Assembly (NCBI RefSeq): GCF_003234445.2
Contig: NZ_CP126269.1
Span: 124,001-188,000, forward strand
Length of the DNA: 64,000 nt
DNA from: Curtobacterium sp. MCLR17_036
Lineage (GTDB): Bacteria; Actinomycetota; Actinomycetes; Actinomycetales; Microbacteriaceae
Reading direction: 5' to 3'
Below the pieces are notes generated by a model. It had not been told where the DNA came from, searched no databases, and saw only the letters and a program-made list of their open reading frames with translations. Shown here one piece after another: positions 58,287 through 64,000 of the stretch (the stretch's first letter is position 1; every line of letters begins with the position of its first letter). The position numbers and the translations under genes are program-made.

Positions 58287-59971
58287 TGACCACCGAACCG
58301 ATCCTGCGGACGACCGACCTCGGCGTCACCTTCCGCACCGAGTCCGGCACCGTCGACGCCGTGCGGGGCGTGTCCCTGCAGGTCGCCCCGGGCGAGACGC
58401 TCGCCCTGGTGGGCGAGTCCGGCTCCGGCAAGTCCACCGTCGCGCTCGCCGCGATGGGCCTGCTCTCCGGCAACGCGACCGCCACCGGCAGCGTCGAGGT
58501 CGCCGGCCGGCAGGTCGTCGGCACGGCCGAGCCGGCACTGCGCGCGCTGCGTGGGTCGACGGTGTCGATGGTGTTCCAGGAACCCGCGACGGCCCTCGAC
58601 CCGCTCACCCGCATCGGCGCACAGATCGCCGAGGTCATCCGGAACCACCGCACGGTGACCGCCGCCCAGGCCGCGGCCGAGGCGGTCGACCTGCTCCGCC
58701 GGGTCGGCATCCCCGACCCGGCGCAGCGCGCGCGGGCGTTCCCGTTCCAGCTGTCCGGCGGACAGCGGCAGCGGGTCGTCATCGCGATGGCGATCGCGAA
58801 CGGGCCGGAGCTGCTCATCGCGGACGAGCCGACGACCGCCCTCGACGTGACCGTGCAGGCCGAGATCCTCGAGCTGCTCCGGAAGCTCGCCGTCGACACC
58901 GGCACGGGCGTCCTGCTCGTCACCCACAACATGGGCGTGGTCGCGGACTTCGCGGACCGGGTCGCGGTCATGCTGCAGGGCGAGATCGTCGAGACCGGCG
59001 GCGTCGAGGACGTGTTGCTCCGTCCCCAGCACGACTACACCAAGCGGCTCCTCGCCGCGGTGCCGCGGCTCGACGTGGCCGGGGACCGTCCGCCGGCTCC
59101 CGTCACCGACGCGCCGACCGGAGCGGACGGGAGGCCCGGCGCGGCCCCGGTGGTCGACCTGCGGGACGTCTCGGTGACGTTCGGGCGCGGGGCGCGCGCC
59201 GTCCACGCGCTCGCCGGCATCGACATCGCGGTGCACGCCGGTGAGACCGTCGGCCTGGTCGGCGAATCCGGATCCGGCAAGTCGACCGCTGCCCGGGTGG
59301 CGCTCGGGCTCGTCAAGCCGACGTCCGGCGCGGTGTCGCTCTTCGGGCAGGACCTGCGGACCGCGAAGGGCCGCGACCGCCGCGCACTGCGGTCCGGCAT
59401 CGGCGTCGTGCTGCAGGACCCGGTGGCGTCCCTCGACGCCCGGATGTCCGTGGCCGAGTGCATCGCGGAGCCCCTCGCCGTGCACCGTCGCGGCACGTCG
59501 TCGGCCGACCGCCGTCGTCGTGTCGACGAGGTGCTCGACGCGGTGCGACTGCCGCGCGCGCTGGCCTCCCGCGCGCCCCGGGAGCTCTCCGGCGGACAAC
59601 GCCAGCGGGTGTCGCTCGCCCGGGCCCTCGTGCTCGAGCCGCGGCTGCTCGTCGCCGACGAACCGACCTCGGCGCTCGACGTCAGCGTGCAGGAGACCGT
59701 GCTCGAGGTCCTGCGCGAACTGCAGGACGACCTCGGCTTCGCCTGCCTGTTCGTCTCGCACGACCTGGCCGTCGTGCAGCACCACGCCGAGCGCGTCGTC
59801 GTGATGCGCCAGGGCGTCGTCGAGGAGCAGGGCCCGACCAGCACGACGCTGCTGCACCCGACGACCGACTACACCCGGCGGCTGCTCGCCGCGGTGCCCG
59901 TGCCGGACCCGGTCCGGCAACGGCAGCGCCGCGCCGAGCGCCTGGCGACCCTCGCGGCGGTGGACGCGTGA
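58286..59971 (+). CDS. Duplicated ABC ATPase, DppD-DppF fusion
   Basis: 561 residues with two complete ATPase domains. The first has Walker A GESGSGKST near 50, signature LSGGQRQRVVIA and LLIADEPTTALDVT. The second has Walker A GESGSGKST near 330, LSGGQRQRVSLA and LLVADEPTSALDVS. Each ends with the oligopeptide C-terminal region (H-D-Y-T-K-R-L-L-A-A-V-P and T-D-Y-T-R-R-L-L-A-A-V-P). It powers the importer alone. The linker DNA (59122-59145) includes GCGGACGGGAGGCCCG, the left arm of the dispersed palindrome, in frame. Confidence 0.95.
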   Translation: MTTEPILRTTDLGVTFRTESGTVDAVRGVSLQVAPGETLALVGESGSGKSTVALAAMGLLSGNATATGSVEVAGRQVVGTAEPALRALRGSTVSMVFQEPATALDPLTRIGAQIAEVIRNHRTVTAAQAAAEAVDLLRRVGIPDPAQRARAFPFQLSGGQRQRVVIAMAIANGPELLIADEPTTALDVTVQAEILELLRKLAVDTGTGVLLVTHNMGVVADFADRVAVMLQGEIVETGGVEDVLLRPQHDYTKRLLAAVPRLDVAGDRPPAPVTDAPTGADGRPGAAPVVDLRDVSVTFGRGARAVHALAGIDIAVHAGETVGLVGESGSGKSTAARVALGLVKPTSGAVSLFGQDLRTAKGRDRRALRSGIGVVLQDPVASLDARMSVAECIAEPLAVHRRGTSSADRRRRVDEVLDAVRLPRALASRAPRELSGGQRQRVSLARALVLEPRLLVADEPTSALDVSVQETVLEVLRELQDDLGFACLFVSHDLAVVQHHAERVVVMRQGVVEEQGPTSTTLLHPTTDYTRRLLAAVPVPDPVRQRQRRAERLATLAAVDA

Positions 59972-60906
59972 GCGACATGCTCGCCGGTGTCGACGTCGGC
60001 GGCACGAACACGAAGGTCGTCCTCACGACGACGGACCTGCGGGTGGTCGACCGCGTCGACCTGCCGACACCCGCCCACGCCGGTGGGGCGGCGATCGTGA
60101 CGGCCGCGCTCGCGGCGGTGACGGACCTGCTCGACCGGCACCGGGCCTCCTTGGCGGGGGTCGGGGTGGGCGCGGCCGGCGTCGTCGACCAGGCCACCGG
60201 CACCGTGCTCGTGACGGGCGATTCGTTCACGGGCTGGGCGGGGTACGGCGTGACCGACGCGGTGACCGCGGCCCTCGGCGTCCCGGCGACCCTGGACAAC
60301 GACGTCAACGCATTCCTGCTCGGCGAGGTCGCGACCGGCGCCGTGACGGGGGCGCGCGACGTGCTCGGGATGACCCTCGGCACCGGCGTCGGCGGGGCCC
60401 TCGTGCTCGGCGGTCGACTGTTCGCGGGCCCGCACGGCGCCGCCGGCGAGATCGGACACGTGCCCGGGTTCGGCGACGCCCGCTGCACCTGTGGGCAGGT
60501 CGGCCACCTCGAGACCATCGCGGGTGCCCGGGGCATCGCGGACCGCTACGCCGAGCGCTCCGGCCGACGGGTCTCGGCCCGCGAGGTCGCCGCAGCCGCC
60601 CGGCTCGGCGACCCGGACGCCGCGGCGATCTTCGTCACCGCCGGACGGGGACTCGCCCGCGCGGCGCTGCTCACCGCGGGGATCCTCGACGTCACCACCG
60701 TCGTGATCGGCGGCGGCATCGCCCGCTCGTGGGACCTGCTCGAACCCGCGATCACCGCCGCGATCGCCGCCGAACCGCCGGTGAGCGGCGCGACGATCCG
60801 GCTCGCGCAGTCGACGCTCGGGTCGGACGCCGTCGCGCTCGGTGCCGCGGCGCAGGTGCGGGCGCTGGTGCTCGCGGCCGACCCCGTCGAGGGCGCCCGG
60901 TGGTGA
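59968..60906 (+). CDS. ROK-family sugar kinase-like protein
   Basis: 312 residues from GTG 59968, overlapping the ATPase stop (GTGA). ATP-binding phosphate loop AGVDVGGTNTKVVL, catalytic-region LDNDVNAFLLGE (D of the N-D-x-N motif), TLGTGVGGALVLGG and GAAGEIGHVPG. No DNA-binding domain, so a kinase. The zinc motif reads CTCGQVGHLE, with His where the third Cys normally is, which may weaken or change zinc binding. Co-expression with a Dpp-type importer suggests it phosphorylates an imported amino sugar or similar. ATG 59977 is an alternative start. Confidence 0.9.
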   Translation: MSDMLAGVDVGGTNTKVVLTTTDLRVVDRVDLPTPAHAGGAAIVTAALAAVTDLLDRHRASLAGVGVGAAGVVDQATGTVLVTGDSFTGWAGYGVTDAVTAALGVPATLDNDVNAFLLGEVATGAVTGARDVLGMTLGTGVGGALVLGGRLFAGPHGAAGEIGHVPGFGDARCTCGQVGHLETIAGARGIADRYAERSGRRVSAREVAAAARLGDPDAAAIFVTAGRGLARAALLTAGILDVTTVVIGGGIARSWDLLEPAITAAIAAEPPVSGATIRLAQSTLGSDAVALGAAAQVRALVLAADPVEGARW

Positions 60907-60912
60907 CGCGGC

Positions 60913-61617
60913 TCAGTCGACCCAGACGACGGTGCCGCTGAGGTCGTGCAGCGCGGCGGCGACGCCCGCCCGGAGCGCCCGACCGGCGCGCTCGTCGGTG
61001 AAGGTCGACGGATCGTAGTGGCTCGAGGGGCCGAGGCCCTCACCGCGGAAGCCCCCGCCGGTCCAGTCCGCGGCCGTCACGTTCGACGTCGGCTCGGCGA
61101 TCTCCGCTCCGAGCACCAGGAACGGCTGGTGCAGCGCCGTCGGTGAGACGGCCGCGACGGGGTCGACCATGTCGTTCCCGACGCTGACGACGAGGTCGGC
61201 GCCCTCGTGCACCGCGCGGGTCACGGCGGCGATGCGGTCGTCCGGCGTGGCCGCCTCGACCTCGGTCACGGTGACGTCCTCCGCCGCCGCCCACGAGTCG
61301 ACCGCGTCGACGAGCGTCCGTGCCGCCGCGCTGTCGCGGGTGTCGCCGCGGTCGGACAGCAGCACCACCCGGTAGTCGGCGGGCGGGTGCACGCCCGACC
61401 ACGACCCGGGCGCCGGGGTGATCGTCGCCTCGGGGGCCGGCGGGTGGTCCGGGTCGGAGAACCCCGTGCCGAGGGTGCCGGCCGTGGCCCGCGGTGCCGG
61501 GCCGGCATCGGTGCCGTCGTGCGGCGCGGTCGCGCAGCCGGCGAGCAGGGCGGCGACCGCGCCGGCGATCGCGACGGCGGTCAGGGCGCCCGTCGTCCGG
61601 GCTGCGGGGCGGGTCAC
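60913..61617 (-). CDS. BMP/Med-like substrate-binding lipoprotein, short
   Basis: 234 residues from GTG 61617 with CAGGAGA upstream. Lipobox VAALLAGCAT. After a 60-residue Pro/Thr-rich linker comes a domain with YRVVLLSDRGDTRDSAAART and HEGADLVVSVGNDMVDPVAA, resembling the first lobe of basic membrane protein (nucleoside-binding) folds. It is shorter than full BMP proteins, and the second lobe looks reduced. It stands alone, convergent with the ROK kinase gene 6 bp away, with no transporter genes next to it. Confidence 0.75.
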   Translation of the reverse strand: MTRPAARTTGALTAVAIAGAVAALLAGCATAPHDGTDAGPAPRATAGTLGTGFSDPDHPPAPEATITPAPGSWSGVHPPADYRVVLLSDRGDTRDSAAARTLVDAVDSWAAAEDVTVTEVEAATPDDRIAAVTRAVHEGADLVVSVGNDMVDPVAAVSPTALHQPFLVLGAEIAEPTSNVTAADWTGGGFRGEGLGPSSHYDPSTFTDERAGRALRAGVAAALHDLSGTVVWVD

Positions 61618-61796
61618 GGGGATCTCCTGGGGCGGGTGGGACGCCGGCGGTGGGGCACGGGGCCGGGGCGGACGCGACCATGCTGACACGGCCGGGGTGC
61701 CCGACGGGCCGGGCGGGGCACCTGTCCGGGTGCCGTCCCACTCCTGGTCACCGGCTGTTCACCTGCCGGTCGTGCGCGCGCCGCATCGTCTGCCCG

Positions 61797-63077
61797 GTGA
61801 CCCGTACCCCCACCCCGCTCCTCCGTGCCCCGCTCCTCCGTGCCCCGCTCCTCCCTGCCCTGCCCGCCCGGATCGTGGCCGCCGTCGTGCTCTTCGCGGC
61901 CGTCGTGTTCGGCGTGCTGGCGCCCGCCGGCCCGGCCGGCGCGCACGGCTTCAGCTCGGTCGTGTACGCCCACGTGACCTCGTCCGGGCCCGAGGTCGTG
62001 CACGCCGAGCTCGGCCTGGAGTACGACCTGGTGCTCGTCTCCGTCGCGACGAGCGAGCACGACGACCCCTTCCACACGCAGGGGCAGCAGGCCTGGGACG
62101 ACGGGGACTTCCCCGGGATGGTGTCCGCCGCCGAGGAGCACGCCGACGCCCTCGGGTCGTACGTGTTCGACCGCTTCTCGGTGACGTCCGGCGGTCGGCC
62201 CTGCACCGGCGAGCTCGACCCGACGATCACCGTCGACATGCAGGACGAGGTGCCCTACGCCGAGGTCACCGCCGACTTCACCTGTCCCGCGGCAGGGCAC
62301 ACCGAGTCCGGGCACGTCGTCACCTCGACGCTGTTCCCCGACGACGAGTCCTTCGTGCGGGACACGAAGACCATCGTCACCTACGACGTCGACGCGAAGC
62401 AGGGGTCGGCGACGCTCGACGCGTCGCAGCCGTCGTTCTCGACCGAGCAGTCGGCGGGGGAGCGCTTCTGGGAGTTCTTCCGCCTCGGCGCCGAGCACCT
62501 GCTGTCCGGGATCGACCACATCCTGTTCCTCGTCGCGCTCATCGCCGGCTCCCGGCGCCTGCGCGAGGTCGTGTTCACCGCGTCGGCCTTCACCATCGCG
62601 CACTCGATCACGTTCATCCTGGCCGCGCTCGGCGTGGTGAGCCCGCCGGCGATCGTCGTCGAGCCGCTCATCGCGCTGTCCATCGCGGCGGTCGCCGGCT
62701 GGTACCTGTGGCGGCTCTGGCGACGCCGGTCGCGCGCCGACGAACTCGTCGTCGGCGAGCACGGGCACTTCTCGCTCGACCGCGCCGGGTGGACGCGGTT
62801 GGCCGTGGTGTTCGGCTTCGGGCTCATCCACGGGCTCGGGTTCGCCGGTGCCCTCGGCATCCACGAGGCGTTCTCGTGGCAGCTGCTCGTGTCGCTGCTC
62901 GTGTTCAACATCGGCATCGAGGCGGTGCAGCTCGCGATCATCGTGATCGTGTTCCCGCCGCTGTCGCTGCTGCGCCGGAAGGCCCACCGCGTCTCGCTCT
63001 GGGTGACGGGGGCCGTCACCGCCGGGGTGTTCGTGATGGGGATGATCTGGTTCGTCGAGCGGCTCGCTGCCGGCTGA
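61797..63077 (+). CDS. HupE/UreJ-type membrane protein with large extracytoplasmic domain
   Basis: 426 residues from GTG 61797. A signal peptide (about 25-50, ending AGPAGAHG) leads to a 190-residue beta-rich extracytoplasmic domain. Seven or so membrane helices of the HupE/UreJ_2 family follow: HLLSGIDHILFLVALIAGSR with the G-I-D-H motif, TASAFTIAHSITFILAALGV, and FGFGLIHGLGFAGALG. The histidines are a likely metal path; nickel or other metal transport is known for relatives, but not proven for this long type. Three 15-bp repeats encode the start (P-L-L-R-A units). Confidence 0.82.
   Translation: MTRTPTPLLRAPLLRAPLLPALPARIVAAVVLFAAVVFGVLAPAGPAGAHGFSSVVYAHVTSSGPEVVHAELGLEYDLVLVSVATSEHDDPFHTQGQQAWDDGDFPGMVSAAEEHADALGSYVFDRFSVTSGGRPCTGELDPTITVDMQDEVPYAEVTADFTCPAAGHTESGHVVTSTLFPDDESFVRDTKTIVTYDVDAKQGSATLDASQPSFSTEQSAGERFWEFFRLGAEHLLSGIDHILFLVALIAGSRRLREVVFTASAFTIAHSITFILAALGVVSPPAIVVEPLIALSIAAVAGWYLWRLWRRRSRADELVVGEHGHFSLDRAGWTRLAVVFGFGLIHGLGFAGALGIHEAFSWQLLVSLLVFNIGIEAVQLAIIVIVFPPLSLLRRKAHRVSLWVTGAVTAGVFVMGMIWFVERLAAG
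61816..61860 (+). repeat. 15-bp tandem repeat, three copies, in the HupE-like signal region
   Basis: CCGCTCCTCCGTGCC-type units occur three times (the third with one change) and encode L-L-R-A-P twice and then L-L-P-A-L. They lie in the N-region of the signal peptide, so copy-number change would alter its length without a frameshift. Confidence 0.85.
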
Positions 63078-63206
63078 CCCCCGCGGCGCTGCGGTGACGT
63101 GAGCCGATCCGGGGCGAATCGACACTCAGCGTTCACCAAGGCGTTCAGCAGGCCATGCAGAGTCGCGTGTGCTGCACCAACCCCACGTTTCGAGAAACGG
63201 ACCACC

Positions 63207-64000
63207 ATGAGTCTCCTGTCCGGCGCCCCTTCGCGGCGCAGAACCACCACGCTCCGCATCGGCGGAGCGGTCATCGGGGCCGCGCTCATCGCGGGCGCCT
63301 CGGTGATCGGCACCGGGGCCGCCTCGGCGGCGCCGACCTCGCCCACCTCGAACATCTCGACGGGCGGCCCCATCCACATCCTGCTCGGCGTCGGCGCGAC
63401 CGAGAGCCAGCGCATCGCCTCGTGGTACTTCCCCACGAACGTCGCGCAGTCGCTCGAGATCCAGAAGACCGCCGACATGACCGGCGGCGTCTTCACCGAC
63501 GCGAAGCAGACCATCGCCGCGTCGAAGGCCGCGAACACCGCGGTCGACACGAGCACCACCGACTCGAACACGAAGAACCTGCCCGGCATCGCCGCCGAGT
63601 CCGGCTACATCAACGCGCACGCGACGATCTCGGACCTCGAGCCGAACACCTCGTACACGTACCACGTGGGTGCCGCCGACGGTTCGGCGTGGTCGGCGTC
63701 GTACACGTTCACCACGAAGAGCTTCTCCGGCGACTTCGACTTCCTGTTCTTCGGTGACCCGCAGATCGGTTCGTCGGGCTACGTCGACGACGACGGCGCG
63801 GGCTGGGCGAACACGCTCGACTACGCCACGAGCACCGAGCCGGACGCCGAGCTCCTGGTCTCCGGCGGCGACCAGATCGAGCACGCGAACAACGAGTACG
63901 AGTGGGGCGCCTTCGCGGACAGCAGCGACGTCCTGAAGCGCTACCCGTGGGCCTCGACCATCGGCAACCACGACGTCGGCGGCAAGGCCTACGAGCAGCA
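63207..64000 (+). CDS. Purple-acid-phosphatase-like metallophosphoesterase, N-terminal part (cut by window edge)
   Basis: 264 codons are visible from ATG 63207 to the window end. The signal peptide (about 1-42) ends GTGAASAAPT. An FN3-like N-terminal domain of purple acid phosphatases follows (ISDLEPNTSYTYHVG). The metallophosphatase core starts with FLFFGDPQIG (G-D-x), LLVSGGDQIEH (G-G-D) and STIGNHD (G-N-H-D), all metal ligands in place. The protein is secreted and would hydrolyse phosphate esters. The rest lies outside the window. Confidence 0.92.
   Translation, partial: MSLLSGAPSRRRTTTLRIGGAVIGAALIAGASVIGTGAASAAPTSPTSNISTGGPIHILLGVGATESQRIASWYFPTNVAQSLEIQKTADMTGGVFTDAKQTIAASKAANTAVDTSTTDSNTKNLPGIAAESGYINAHATISDLEPNTSYTYHVGAADGSAWSASYTFTTKSFSGDFDFLFFGDPQIGSSGYVDDDGAGWANTLDYATSTEPDAELLVSGGDQIEHANNEYEWGAFADSSDVLKRYPWASTIGNHDVGGKAYEQ

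Overview
The window is high-GC, densely packed actinobacterial chromosome. Codon use, GTG starts, ATGA/GTGA gene overlaps and gene content (secreted GH54 arabinofuranosidase with ricin lectin domains, LacI-controlled sugar ABC operon, AztABCD zinc uptake, LAFTG-type wall protein) point to Microbacteriaceae, probably Curtobacterium-like. The taxon is an inference; no rRNA is present to settle it.

Layout. 0-5.4 kb is housekeeping: acetyltransferase, cold-shock protein, SseB-domain protein, and an SGNH hydrolase-radA pair. At 5.5 kb lies tRNA-Ser(CGA). It is followed by a roughly 3-kb low-GC island with a translationally coupled NdpA-like/RelA-SpoT-like gene pair, an hsdM 5' remnant and a tyrosine-integrase 3' remnant. 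8.8-12 kb holds small membrane proteins, a GNAT and a MarR regulator. The MarR gene is divergent from a TasA-like surface protein followed by a SipW-type signal peptidase with an extra C-terminal domain. A BLUF photosensor follows. 14.4-22.2 kb is an arabinoside-use locus: secreted GH54 enzyme, LacI regulator with TTAATCGATTAA-type operators, ABC importer and a GH1-like enzyme.

22.7-33.5 kb is the most striking region: a complete two-component class II lantibiotic cluster. Order: alpha precursor, LanM1, beta precursor, LanM2, LanT (C39 peptidase-ABC exporter), an immunity-type ABC ATPase and permease, and a small two-helix membrane protein. Each precursor has its own LanM directly downstream, separated by a strong GC hairpin that probably limits read-through. 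No regulator or separate protease gene is present.

33.5-35 kb is decayed DNA: truncated SDR and unknown gene fragments fused back to back. 35-42.5 kb has a PAP2 phosphatase, unknown membrane proteins, a wall-anchored fibronectin III protein, MsrA, an aldo/keto reductase, a DUF4383-type protein and a VOC protein. 42.5-47.4 kb is a zinc uptake locus with two AztD-like chaperones. 47.4-49.6 kb holds two Gfo/Idh/MocA oxidoreductases, one with a possible poly-C frameshift at its start. A Fic protein follows. 50.9-60.9 kb is a divergent module: ROK regulator, M81 metallopeptidase and CutC against a DppABC(DF)-type importer and ROK kinase. The window ends with a BMP-like lipoprotein, a HupE/UreJ protein and a partial purple-acid-phosphatase-like enzyme.

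At least seven copies of a 42-48-bp palindrome with conserved arms around GGACGGGAGGC sit at gene 3' ends across the window. They look like a lineage-specific dispersed terminator or REP-like family.
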